From Flammeovirgaceae bacterium UBA5008 (GTDB taxonomy: Bacteria > Bacteroidota > Bacteroidia > Cytophagales > Cyclobacteriaceae), in contig DGYK01000063.1 of NCBI GenBank assembly GCA_002398365.1, forward strand, positions 244,705-308,704: 64,000 nucleotides of DNA. Direction: 5' to 3'. Position 1 is the first letter of the stretch. Every line of letters starts with the position of its first letter. The position numbers and the translations under genes were made by a program. Below, one piece after another: positions 17,618-25,998 of the stretch. A model generated the notes under the pieces. That model did not search any database and had not been told where the DNA came from. It was given only the letters and a program-made list of their open reading frames with translations.

Positions 17618-20521
17618 ATGAAATACGGAGTTCGAAAAGTTGGTCATTTTATTGGTGTGCTTATCTTTTTACAATTGAATTGTAAAGCACAACACTTCTC
17701 ACTACGACAATATTCCTCTGCTGACGGGCTCCCTCTCTCGCAGGTTACCTCCATTGCCGAGGATAGTTTAGGCTATCTGTGGGTAGGCACACTCGGGGCA
17801 GGCTTGGCAAGGTTTGACGGACGGGAATTTAAGCACTACAATACATTTGATGGATTGGCAAGTAACAATATCTCTGAAATCATTATTGATAATAAAAAGC
17901 AAATGTGGATTTGCCATCCGTACGGAATTAGCAAATATTTTGGAGGAACCTTTAAGAAGATAGCAATTGAACAACAAGTAAAGCTAGGTAAAATAAAAAG
18001 TTTGTTTTGTTGGCGTGATACGATGCGCTACACTACGGATGAAGGGAGGTTGGGCAATGTTGTTCATGATGTTATTCAAAAATCTGAGAAACCAAATGGT
18101 AAAACGGTATTATTAACATGGCACGATAACAACAAAGCCATTCTCGTACTCTCAGAAAGTTCTGTGATGTTTCTTCAAAATAAATCTTACACCGTCTCTT
18201 ACACGAGTTTATTTCATACAATCCTTAACGTATTTGTATTAGAAGGCCGCCCTATTGTTCAGTCGGATAAAGGATATTTTGAAATAGATTTTCTTACTAA
18301 TACACTGAAGCCCTACACCGTTACATTCAAAAATCAGTTTCTGTTTTACGATTCGATGAGAGCAAGCTTCTGGACACATTCCAAAAACATCATCCTGCAG
18401 GAATACAAGGCTCAGTCTGTCACAAAAACCGATACGATAATAAGTAATGCCCTCGTCAGTCAGATAGTAAAAGATCATCATGGCACTATCTGGATTGGAA
18501 CCAATGGAAACGGATTGTATCGCTATGCAAGACAAGATTTTAGTAAACAAAAAATACAAGGGAATGCTGCCAACGTAGTATCTATCTTGCAGGATAGCAA
18601 TGATGCTACTTGGATAGGACTGCTCAATGGGGGCGTACGTAAATTTTACAATGGAAAGGAAATTCATTATGTAACTAATAAGGTCAAGCCAGACAGGGTA
18701 CTCGGTATTAAGCAAAACACAAAGGGGGAAATTTGGGCCGCAACGAATAATGGCATTGCTTTATTTGATAGTATTTTAAATACGTTCAAATTGTTCCCGT
18801 TGGCCGATGGACTTACGGAAGATATTTGGGGTATCGATTTTTCAAAAGAGACAATGTGGGCAGCCACCCCCAACGGCTTAGTAGAATTTAAGGATAAAAA
18901 GCTTGTGCAACGTCATTTGGTTTCTAAAGAAAAAATGGAAACCCCCGTGTACGCTATTTACTGTCATTCGCCAAATGAAGCTATCTATGCCGCAACTGAT
19001 GAGGGTCTAAACCGGCTGATAAAGGGAAATGTGGAAAGCATTAAAATACCCGAGATTGGCAATGCCATAATTCAATCGATTACTTTACATCGCGATGAAA
19101 CAATCTTAATTGGAACACAAGGTGCGGGGGTCTGTATATTTGATTTGAAAAGCGGACAGCGTAGAATGATTAATACAAAAAATGGATTGCCTTCTGATTT
19201 AATCTATTTTGCGGCTACTGATAAGGAGGGTTTTACATGGATTGGAACCGAAAGAGGGATAAACAAATTACGATTAAACCGAGCAAATGAAATTGAGGAG
19301 AATTTCTACTTCGGCTCAGATAATGGGCTTTCCGGTATTGAAACAAACCAGAATGCATATTCATTTGGCAAGAAAAAATACTTTGGATTGGTTGATGGGT
19401 TGTATGAATTTAATGATGACTCCAATATCCCCACAAAATCTGCTCCATTGCATTTTACAGACATTCAAGTTTATTACGGGCAGTACCCACTTCCTTCAGG
19501 CAACCAAAAGCCTCTCTCTTTCGCAAGCAATAGAAATCACCTCACATTTTTCTTTAACAAAGTAAATGGCCTTCTGTCCAATCCTATTCAATTTCAGTAT
19601 TACCTTGAAAACTTTGACAAGACTTGGTCGTTGCCATCAACGCAACATCAATCAACTTATGGAAATCTGCCTCCTGGAAACTACGTTTTTAAGGTTAAAA
19701 CAACAGACATCCATGGTGTATGGAATGACCCTCCCTTAGAATATCCCTTTACTATTCGGGCACCTTTTTACCAAAGTATTTGGTTTGTCTTTTTATTGGT
19801 TTGCCTTCTATTGGTTCTTACGATACTACTATTGAAATGGCAAATACGCTTAAGGGCGGCTCAAGCTATAAAGCTTGAACAAATCCGATTCCAGGAAAAA
19901 GACCTACTTCGCAAAGAATTAGGGAGAGATTTTCATGATGAAATGGGTAATCAATTGACCCGAATCATCAACTATGTAAGTATTTTAAAAATGAAGAATG
20001 TAGCAGGTTCCGCAGGAGATAACAATCAGCTCTATAATAAAGTTGAAACCTCAGCTAAATTACTGTATACGGGCACGCGTGATTTTATTTGGTCAATCGA
20101 TCCAAACAACGATGATTTGTTAAACGTTTTTTTCTACATAAGAGATTTCGCAGACGATTTGTTGAAAGAAAAGGATATTAAACTAACGATAGAAAACAAG
20201 GCAAGCACCAGTTTGCGATTACCGTATGGAACGAGTCGCGAAATTATTCTGATTTTTAAGGAAGGAATTACAAATACTTTTAAACACGCCAATCCAAAAA
20301 ATGTAAATTTAATTCTCGAGTTGCACGATACCATTGCTACCATCACTTTACGGGATGATGGAATTGGTTTTGAGTTCAATAAGATAGGTTTATCAAATGG
20401 ATTACGTAACATGAAAAATAGAGCCGGCAAAATAAATAGCACTTTGGAAATCACAAGTCAGCCGAATGGCGGAACCATCGTTCAACTGACCATTCCAGCG
20501 CAAATAAAAAAAATACCCTAA
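17618..20521 (+). CDS. Propeller-sensor histidine kinase (Reg_prop, Y_Y_Y, HisKA_3)
   Basis: 967 residues. The N-terminal signal/anchor is followed by repeated beta-propeller Reg_prop units (GLPLSQVTSIAEDSLGYLWVGTLGAG, HHGTIWIGTNGNGLYRY, KGEIWAATNNGIALF) to about residue 600. Then come a Y_Y_Y domain (LPPGNYVFKVKTTDIHGVW) and one transmembrane span around SIWFVFLLVCLLLVLTILLL. The cytoplasmic part has a HisKA_3 dimerisation helix with the phosphorylated His773 (GRDFHDEMGNQL), and a HATPase_c domain with NTFKHANPK and DDGIGFEF. No receiver or DNA-binding domain is fused, so it is not a full hybrid system; the LuxR-type regulator one base downstream is the expected partner. It is divergent from the SusC gene. 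Confidence 0.92.
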   Translation: MKYGVRKVGHFIGVLIFLQLNCKAQHFSLRQYSSADGLPLSQVTSIAEDSLGYLWVGTLGAGLARFDGREFKHYNTFDGLASNNISEIIIDNKKQMWICHPYGISKYFGGTFKKIAIEQQVKLGKIKSLFCWRDTMRYTTDEGRLGNVVHDVIQKSEKPNGKTVLLTWHDNNKAILVLSESSVMFLQNKSYTVSYTSLFHTILNVFVLEGRPIVQSDKGYFEIDFLTNTLKPYTVTFKNQFLFYDSMRASFWTHSKNIILQEYKAQSVTKTDTIISNALVSQIVKDHHGTIWIGTNGNGLYRYARQDFSKQKIQGNAANVVSILQDSNDATWIGLLNGGVRKFYNGKEIHYVTNKVKPDRVLGIKQNTKGEIWAATNNGIALFDSILNTFKLFPLADGLTEDIWGIDFSKETMWAATPNGLVEFKDKKLVQRHLVSKEKMETPVYAIYCHSPNEAIYAATDEGLNRLIKGNVESIKIPEIGNAIIQSITLHRDETILIGTQGAGVCIFDLKSGQRRMINTKNGLPSDLIYFAATDKEGFTWIGTERGINKLRLNRANEIEENFYFGSDNGLSGIETNQNAYSFGKKKYFGLVDGLYEFNDDSNIPTKSAPLHFTDIQVYYGQYPLPSGNQKPLSFASNRNHLTFFFNKVNGLLSNPIQFQYYLENFDKTWSLPSTQHQSTYGNLPPGNYVFKVKTTDIHGVWNDPPLEYPFTIRAPFYQSIWFVFLLVCLLLVLTILLLKWQIRLRAAQAIKLEQIRFQEKDLLRKELGRDFHDEMGNQLTRIINYVSILKMKNVAGSAGDNNQLYNKVETSAKLLYTGTRDFIWSIDPNNDDLLNVFFYIRDFADDLLKEKDIKLTIENKASTSLRLPYGTSREIILIFKEGITNTFKHANPKNVNLILELHDTIATITLRDDGIGFEFNKIGLSNGLRNMKNRAGKINSTLEITSQPNGGTIVQLTIPAQIKKIP

Positions 20522-20522
20522 T

Positions 20523-21155
20523 ATGAATACTTCATTCAAGAAAAGAGTTGTCATTATTGAAGATGATGTAGAAATAAGAAACAGCTATGAATTAATCGTC
20601 AATAGCTCACCAAAGTTTTTTGTTCTCAACACATATGACAACTGCGAAGACGCTATTAAGCAGATACACAACGATAAGCCTGATATTGTTTTGATGGATG
20701 TAGAACTGTCTGGCATGAGTGGTATTGCTGGGACAAAAATAATTAAGGATAAAATCCCTCATGCTGAAATCATTATTATTTCAGTTTATGACAACAGTGA
20801 AATGGTTTTTGAGGCCTTGCGATCAGGGGCATCGGGTTATATAACTAAAAGCTCTAATTATATTGAGCTTCTTGCTGCATTGGATGAAATAACTAAAGGT
20901 GGTGCCCCTATGAGTACTAAAATTGCAAGGTTGGTAATTGATACCTTTCATATCAACCCAAACTCGCCATTATCAAAAAGGGAAACGCAGATATTGCAGT
21001 TGATTTCTGAAGGGAAAACATATACACAGATTTCGGAGGAATTATTTATTTCAAAAGACACCGCTAAATCGCATATTCGAAATATCTATTCGAAACTACA
21101 AGTCAATAACAAATCGGAGGCCTTGGCCAAAGCAACTAGTGATAAATTGATTTAG
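20523..21155 (+). CDS. LuxR/NarL-type response regulator
   Basis: 210 residues. The receiver has the acidic pair in IIEDDVEI (about 12-17) and the phosphoacceptor Asp59 in IVLMDVELSG, with the conserved Lys in GYITKSSNY. The C-terminal HTH is LuxR-like: PLSKRETQILQLISEGKTYT, ISKDTAKSHIRNIYSKLQV. The ATG begins one base after the kinase stop, so translation is almost certainly coupled. It should accept phosphate from the kinase and activate or repress the divergent SusC/SusD operon. Target sites were not identified. Confidence 0.95.
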   Translation: MNTSFKKRVVIIEDDVEIRNSYELIVNSSPKFFVLNTYDNCEDAIKQIHNDKPDIVLMDVELSGMSGIAGTKIIKDKIPHAEIIIISVYDNSEMVFEALRSGASGYITKSSNYIELLAALDEITKGGAPMSTKIARLVIDTFHINPNSPLSKRETQILQLISEGKTYTQISEELFISKDTAKSHIRNIYSKLQVNNKSEALAKATSDKLI

Positions 21156-21308
21156 AAAGTAATGGAAGAACCTCTTTTGAGATGATACTTTAATTGTGCC
21201 CGATACGAAATGCTCTTTTCTCATTATAAGTACAATCGAAATTAATACAAAGGAAGGCAAAATGAAGGACATAGCATTTCTACTTTAATAAAGTTATAAG
21301 CAGGAATT

Positions 21309-21845
21309 TTAAATGCGCATTAGTCGAATGTCAATTTCCCTGTCTACATATTTCCACTCCAGCGTTTCGCGAAGCTTGCCAACTAAATCTTCAAACGCAT
21401 TTGTGTGTGCCGAAGCGTACTCAAACCAGGTGAGAAAATCGAATGGTTCACCGATATCACGACAGTGATATAATTTGCGTGCAATGGCCGGAAGGTATTG
21501 CAAGCCAATACTGGTATGATGGGATTGCTCTTCGAAAATGGCTCTTCTTTCGTCTTGTGCTAAAAGCCACCAAGCATCACTTTTGCGAATCGGTATCAGC
21601 GCGGCACATGTTGCTTCCGGCCGACCCAAGCCTTGCTGCACAGCAACGAGTTTTTCTTTTTCGGATTTATTCGCATAGCGAATGTTGCTGCTAAAGCCGC
21701 GCAGTGTCCACAAGCCGCTGGTCGTAACTATGGAATTACTTTCCATGATCTCTACATGAGAAACAACAGCTAGCGATTCTCCCGTAACTGCTTTTAATTC
21801 AGTAACTCTCCATGCTCCGGTTTCTCCGCCAACAAAGTGTATCAT
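21309..21845 (-). CDS. Chlorite dismutase-like family protein
   Basis: 178 residues. The middle and C-terminal part, ARKLYHCRD followed by GEPFDFLTWFEYA, resembles the heme-side region of the Cld/HemQ superfamily, with His127 a candidate proximal heme ligand. The first half (FVGGETGAWRVTELKAVTGE, LWTLRGFSSNIRYANKSEKE) forms one ferredoxin-like alpha-beta unit; the preceding RKSDAWWLLAQDERRAIFE lies between them. At 178 residues it is shorter than standard chlorite dismutases. Function could be heme-dependent decarboxylation or peroxide chemistry, but heme binding has not been shown. It is a single gene between the two-component system and a separate minus-strand SDR operon. Confidence 0.7.
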   Translation of the reverse strand: MIHFVGGETGAWRVTELKAVTGESLAVVSHVEIMESNSIVTTSGLWTLRGFSSNIRYANKSEKEKLVAVQQGLGRPEATCAALIPIRKSDAWWLLAQDERRAIFEEQSHHTSIGLQYLPAIARKLYHCRDIGEPFDFLTWFEYASAHTNAFEDLVGKLRETLEWKYVDREIDIRLMRI

Positions 21846-22064
21846 TTACGAATTCAATATACCTCGGAAATGTATGAATTAGATATGCCTGTTTCGGTCG
21901 GCATGAAGACAAGTAAACTGTTTACTTTAATATTTAGTAGCTGCTTGAGCATGATGCCTATCACTTTTTAGGCACCACTTTACAATCGTATGTTAAAAAA
22001 TGATGTTACTTAATTATTTCATTTTTTTCATCTGGTATTATGAAAAAAGTACAGTAACGTACAG

Positions 22065-22877
22065 TTAGCTTCGCTGATGCTCCGTCATTCCTCCCATCAC
22101 CAACTTCATAATTTTTACTTTGCCCCATCGTGGCACCATGCGCAGCGAGTAGACTAAAAATTTAGTGAGCAAGCCGGGCAAAACTGTAGTCTTTCTGCCA
22201 AGTGCTTTTAAAATCGGAATGCCTACTTGTTGTGGTGTGAGCGACATGCTCATTTTCATATTCGCGCGTTGGCCAAAACCACTCACAACCGGACCCGGTG
22301 CAGCCGCCAATACATCTACGCCATGTGGCTTCAACTCTTCTGCCAATGCCTCCGCCAGCGACTGTACATACGCTTTGGTAGCGGCATAGTTGGCTGAATA
22401 GGGCACACCCTGAAACGCGACCATAGAACTTAATAAAATCATGCCGCCTCGTTTTTGCGCGCTAAACCTCTGTGCGAAATGATGAGTGAGTGTGAGCAAT
22501 GCTTCGCAATTGACGCGCAACATATTGATTTCCGAATGAACAGAGGTATGGATGAATTCACCCGATGTACCAAATCCGGCAGAGACAATCACCAGACCAA
22601 TCGGTAATGTGCCAACAGCCTGAATTATTTTTTGTACTCCTTCGACTGTTGCCACATCAGCAGCTATTATTTCTACCTTAATTGCATATGTCGATTGTAA
22701 TCGCTTGGCAAGATCGGTGAGCACATTTTCATTGCGCGAATGAATCACTAAGTTAAGACCAGATTCAGCCAGTCGTTCGGCTAGTTCTAATCCAATGCCG
22801 GAGGAGGCTCCTGTTACAAGCGCCCACGGTCCGTAGTTGGTCAGCAAGCGCTTTCTTTCATTTTCAGATAATTTCAT
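22065..22877 (-). CDS. Short-chain dehydrogenase/reductase
   Basis: 270 residues. The nucleotide-binding motif is TGASSGIG at about residues 22-29; the catalytic triad is Ser150/151, Tyr164 and Lys168 in SANYAATKAY. The preference for NAD(H) or NADP(H) cannot be settled here, though HSRN after beta-2 favours NADPH. A C-terminal hydrophobic tail (LLTKFLVYSLRMVPRWGKVKI) may anchor it to the membrane, as in many SDRs of this type. The substrate is unknown. The DUF2141 protein gene lies 40 bp upstream on the same strand, and a Crp/Fnr-type regulator gene precedes that, so the three may be one operon. Confidence 0.9.
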   Translation of the reverse strand: MKLSENERKRLLTNYGPWALVTGASSGIGLELAERLAESGLNLVIHSRNENVLTDLAKRLQSTYAIKVEIIAADVATVEGVQKIIQAVGTLPIGLVIVSAGFGTSGEFIHTSVHSEINMLRVNCEALLTLTHHFAQRFSAQKRGGMILLSSMVAFQGVPYSANYAATKAYVQSLAEALAEELKPHGVDVLAAAPGPVVSGFGQRANMKMSMSLTPQQVGIPILKALGRKTTVLPGLLTKFLVYSLRMVPRWGKVKIMKLVMGGMTEHQRS

Positions 22878-22917
22878 TTTTCGTATCGTTTATTTTTTGA
22901 AAAGCCGTAAGCAAAAA

Positions 22918-23343
22918 TTAGTTAAGAATAATTGTCAGTGTAAGTGTCTTGCCGGCTTCTACTTTCACTTTGGCATCATCAAAGTCAGGCGGGCCAAATT
23001 TGATTTTTGCATCGTTCGAAAAACCGATGGGCTCTTTAGGAAAACCCACAAAATTCGTTTTCAAATCTTTGTTTTTGTCAATGTCTTGAAAGGCAACCAC
23101 ACCGTATTCGCCCACAGGTACATTTTCAAAAATCAATTGCATCGATTTTCCGGTAACGGATTTTTCCTTACCTACCAGTTGCTTTCCTACTTTCGGAAAA
23201 TTTTCACGAACAAAAATGCCGGCTGAAATTTCTCCGCCTTTGTCCGTTTGAATTTGGGTAACATTTAAAATAATAGTTCCGGTTTGCGCAAAGCCCTGTG
23301 CGGCTATCCATGCGCAGATAAGTGATAATGCTAATTTTTTCAT
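22918..23343 (-). CDS. DUF2141 exported protein
   Basis: About 141 residues from the ATG at 23343 (signal peptide MKKLALSLICAWIAAQGFAQ); the ATG at 23352 is an equally valid start. The mature part carries the DUF2141 pattern: GTIILNVTQIQTDKGGEISA, EYGVVAFQDIDKNKDLKTNF, GFPKEPIGFSNDA and FGPPDFDDAKVKV. The family is a small periplasmic beta-sandwich, usually coded next to envelope or carotenoid-type genes; its role is unknown. Between a Crp/Fnr-type regulator and the SDR, it may be part of the same transcript. Confidence 0.8.
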   Translation of the reverse strand: MKKLALSLICAWIAAQGFAQTGTIILNVTQIQTDKGGEISAGIFVRENFPKVGKQLVGKEKSVTGKSMQLIFENVPVGEYGVVAFQDIDKNKDLKTNFVGFPKEPIGFSNDAKIKFGPPDFDDAKVKVEAGKTLTLTIILN

Positions 23344-23407
23344 TTGCTTCATTTTTTTTATGAAGCAAAGGTGAGGTGCGGCTACAGCCAAAGACGATAA
23401 CAAATGT

Positions 23408-23986
23408 TTATACTTTTGAATAGTCGCCCTTTTTCAGGCGGCTCAGGTGCACCGGTGTGATCCCCAGATACGAGGCAATCATGTGCTGCGGCACGCGATT
23501 ATGGATGTTGGGGAATACTTCGGTAATCGTGTCGTAGCGCTCCTTAGGCGTGCGCGCATACATATTTTTGATCCGGTTATCCTGATAAATAAAATAAAAC
23601 TCAGCAATGAGTCGTCCAAGCCGGTCGCCTTGCTGTAAGTTTTGATAGCCCCACTCGATGATGGAACGCGGCATTACCACCACTTCGGTTTCTTCCAACG
23701 CCTGCAAAGTGTAAAGAGAGGGCTGACGCAGCATGAAGCTGGAATAATCGGCAATGAATTGATTTTCGAGCGCAAAATGAATCGTATGTTCTACACCATC
23801 ACTATCCGAAACGATCACACGAATAATTCCTTTGTTGATAAAAAAGATTTCGTTAGGGGCAACGCCAGGATTGCTCACGATAGCTTGGCGCGCAAAGGTT
23901 TTTTCGAAACATCCATTCAACAACTCTTTCATTTCATTTTCAGAAATGGAAATCATCTGTTGAATCGCTTGTCGAATGGCTTGCAT
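23408..23986 (-). CDS. Crp/Fnr-family transcriptional regulator
   Basis: 192 residues. The cNMP-binding-type fold is at residues about 20-130 (IFFINKGIIRVIVSDSDGVE, IHFALENQFIADYSSFMLRQ), and the winged HTH ends the protein with RVPQHMIASYLGITPVHLSR. It has a similar layout to the regulators at 2975 and 24049 and shares with the first the motif PxxxxASYLGI, so they are paralogues. It is divergent from the regulator at 24049 with a 62-bp gap, and its gene is followed by DUF2141 and SDR genes. Ligand unknown. Confidence 0.88.
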   Translation of the reverse strand: MQAIRQAIQQMISISENEMKELLNGCFEKTFARQAIVSNPGVAPNEIFFINKGIIRVIVSDSDGVEHTIHFALENQFIADYSSFMLRQPSLYTLQALEETEVVVMPRSIIEWGYQNLQQGDRLGRLIAEFYFIYQDNRIKNMYARTPKERYDTITEVFPNIHNRVPQHMIASYLGITPVHLSRLKKGDYSKV

Positions 23987-24048
23987 AGATTCAAATTAAA
24001 CAAAACCCTTTTGCTTTTTGTTATGATCAAACAAGAAAATTCATTCCC

Positions 24049-24633
24049 TTGCCAGCACCACTTTCACTTCGGTTATTTATCGAGCAATATGCATCCCTTC
24101 CGGAAGAGGACTGGAAAAAAATAGCTTTACTATTTCACCCGCGAACAGTGCAAGCGGGACAACTTTTACTAGCCGAGGGACAAATTTGCCGTCATCTTTA
24201 TTTTTTGGAATCGGGTTTGCTACGTTACTTCATTTTGAAAGACGGTTCAGAAATCACCAAGTTTTTTACCGATGCGCCTTACGTGTTTACCTCGCAGGTA
24301 AGTTTCACCACGCAAGCGCCAGCCAAAGAAAGCATAGAGGCATTGGAAGATGGTACGCTTTGGGAAATTTCATTAGCCGATGCCAATGCGCTGCTCGCAC
24401 ACGCTTCCTGGAGCACGTTCGTGCGAAAGTTGATTCAAGAGGTGCAAAAGTATACCGAAGAAATTCTCACGGAACTTCAGACCACTACGGCCGAAGACCG
24501 ATATAAAAAAATGCTGTCGTCACAACCACAGCTACTCAATCGCATTCCATTAAAGCATGTAGCCTCGTACTTTGGAATAGCACCACAGTCGTTGAGTCGC
24601 ATCCGCAAAAACATGCTCGCCAGCCGAAGTTAA
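24049..24633 (+). CDS. Crp/Fnr-family transcriptional regulator
   Basis: 194 residues. The cNMP-like domain has VQAGQLLLAEGQICRHLYFL and LLRYFILKDGSEITKFFTDA; the winged HTH is IPLKHVASYFGIAPQSLSRI. No ATG opens this frame; TTG at 24049 or an ATT at 24043 are the only plausible starts, so the start is uncertain. It is divergent from the second Crp/Fnr-type regulator at 23408. Downstream and same strand is an SRPBCC protein (24690), 56 bp after the stop. It resembles the 2975 and 23408 products. Confidence 0.85.
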   Translation: MPAPLSLRLFIEQYASLPEEDWKKIALLFHPRTVQAGQLLLAEGQICRHLYFLESGLLRYFILKDGSEITKFFTDAPYVFTSQVSFTTQAPAKESIEALEDGTLWEISLADANALLAHASWSTFVRKLIQEVQKYTEEILTELQTTTAEDRYKKMLSSQPQLLNRIPLKHVASYFGIAPQSLSRIRKNMLASRS

Positions 24634-24689
24634 CATAGGTGCAGTGAATTGACTTTAGAAGAGTAGAATTTTGTATCCATTAAAAAAAC

Positions 24690-25175
24690 ATGGATATGAA
24701 ATATGTATGGATCACCCTTCTAACAACACTTACAATGAACCTGTATGCACAATCGGCCAACCATCATTTTCAACACACCGATTCCACCCGCGCCTCGCCC
24801 GAAAAAATATGGAGCGTGTGGATCGATGTTGCGCAATGGAAAACGTGGGATAAAGGTTTGAAACAAGCGCAATTGAATGGTGCCTTTTCGGTAGGTACCA
24901 AAGGCAAATTGATTCCGGACAAAGGCCCGAAATCTACATTCGTTATTTCAAAGATAGTGGAAGGCCAATCGTATCAATTTAAAACCCGCATACCTTTCGG
25001 CTGGCTGATCATTGACCGCAGGCTGGAAGTAAAGAATGACATCACCTACTTTACACACGAAGTTCAGTTCACCGGGCCGCTCAAAAAAGTGCTGGGAAAA
25101 AAATTGGGAAAAAATTATCGCGCGATGCTGCCGGAGGTAATGAGTGAAATCAAACGTATCGCTGAAAGCAAATGA
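24690..25175 (+). CDS. Exported SRPBCC (START-like) domain protein
   Basis: 161 residues with a signal-like N-terminus (YVWITLLTTLTMNLYAQ). The rest has the SRPBCC pattern: HTDSTRASPEKIWSVWIDVA, WKTWDKGLKQAQLNGAFSVG, GKLIPDKGPKSTFVISKIVE, and the final helix with YRAMLPEVMSEIKRIAES. These are hydrophobic-ligand cavities found in polyketide cyclases and lipid-binding proteins. Export of this domain is less usual. The stop overlaps the next ATG (ATGA at 25172-25175), so translation of the two is coupled. A start at 24696 is also possible. Confidence 0.82.
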   Translation: MDMKYVWITLLTTLTMNLYAQSANHHFQHTDSTRASPEKIWSVWIDVAQWKTWDKGLKQAQLNGAFSVGTKGKLIPDKGPKSTFVISKIVEGQSYQFKTRIPFGWLIIDRRLEVKNDITYFTHEVQFTGPLKKVLGKKLGKNYRAMLPEVMSEIKRIAESK

Positions 25176-25618
25176 GACAGGCATTGATTTTTGTTTGGAT
25201 GCTCATGAGTGGATTGGTAAGGTGTCAGGTACAAGATTCGACACCGGTAGCCAATGTGCGTTTGAGTTTTTTGCTGGTTCCATTTACACCGCTGCTTACG
25301 GTAGAAGTGAAGACAATCGAAAGAGTAAGCGTGCAACTGGAATCGAATTTTTCAGATACCCATGGCATAAATGTAAAATGGTATTTGCGCGAGACGATGA
25401 ACGAGAGTTATTGGTTTATCGGAATGGCCGAAATACAAAACGAACTTTTGCGAAAAGACAAGGCTTACACCCATCTGCCTTACATCGGCTATGGCTATGC
25501 AAAAACTTTTGAATCCAATTGGGTTATTGACGGACGCATCGGTATCGGCCCCACACTCAATGCAGATAAAAATTCTGTTTATCCGGTGGTAAAACTCGGT
25601 GTTGGTAAAAAATTTTAA
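25172..25618 (+). CDS. Small exported beta-barrel-like protein, unknown function
   Basis: 148 residues with a signal peptide (ALIFVWMLMSGLVRCQV). Strand-rich mature part: VRLSFLLVPFTPLLTVEVKT, VQLESNFSDTHGINVKWYLR, SYWFIGMAEIQ, LPYIGYGYAKTF, and an aromatic-terminal ending KLGVGKKF. This is consistent with a small outer-membrane barrel of the DUF3575 type. Family membership is an inference. It overlaps the SRPBCC stop by four bases and is followed after five bases by the next gene (25624), so the three are co-transcribed. Confidence 0.6.
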   Translation: MRQALIFVWMLMSGLVRCQVQDSTPVANVRLSFLLVPFTPLLTVEVKTIERVSVQLESNFSDTHGINVKWYLRETMNESYWFIGMAEIQNELLRKDKAYTHLPYIGYGYAKTFESNWVIDGRIGIGPTLNADKNSVYPVVKLGVGKKF

Positions 25619-25623
25619 AGACG

Positions 25624-25995
25624 ATGCTGCTATTACGACTCGTGTACATCGCCAATATTTTAGTAGCCGGTTGGATTGGAATTACTTCGTTGTTCTATCC
25701 CACCACTTCGGCTGCTACTGTATTTTCAGGGGCGTATCCACCAACCGAAACAATTCGTCTGGTGGGTTGCTTGTGGTTGGCCATTGCCATTCTCTCCTTG
25801 CTGGGATGCTGGCTTCCCATCACTTTTTCTCCGGTCCTTTTGCTTCAATTGATTTACAAAGGAAGCTGGTTGCTATGGGTTGCCGTGCCGGCAATTCAAC
25901 ACAACAAGCCTTACCCAACAGGCATGGCTGTATTTTTTGCAGTGTGGGTAGTGGTGTTGCCGTTCGCTATTCCGTGGTCGGAATGGAAAAGATAG
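25624..25995 (+). CDS. Four-helix membrane protein, unknown function
   Basis: 123 residues with four hydrophobic spans: LRLVYIANILVAGWIGITSL, IRLVGCLWLAIAILSLLGCW, PVLLLQLIYKGSWLLWVAV and GMAVFFAVWVVVLPFAIPW. Small charged termini. No motif identifies the family. The gene is the third of an apparent operon with the SRPBCC protein and the small barrel protein, and its stop lies three bases from the end of the convergent GH130 gene. Confidence 0.6.
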   Translation: MLLLRLVYIANILVAGWIGITSLFYPTTSAATVFSGAYPPTETIRLVGCLWLAIAILSLLGCWLPITFSPVLLLQLIYKGSWLLWVAVPAIQHNKPYPTGMAVFFAVWVVVLPFAIPWSEWKR

Positions 25996-25998
25996 TCA

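Noticed and set aside
18239..18715. A 158-residue minus-strand frame inside the sensor kinase
   Set aside because: It lies wholly inside a propeller domain with clear repeats and has no family features.
22049..22065. Direct repeat GTACAGT twice
   Set aside because: Short, at the end of the SDR gene, and not linked to any regulator; probably chance.
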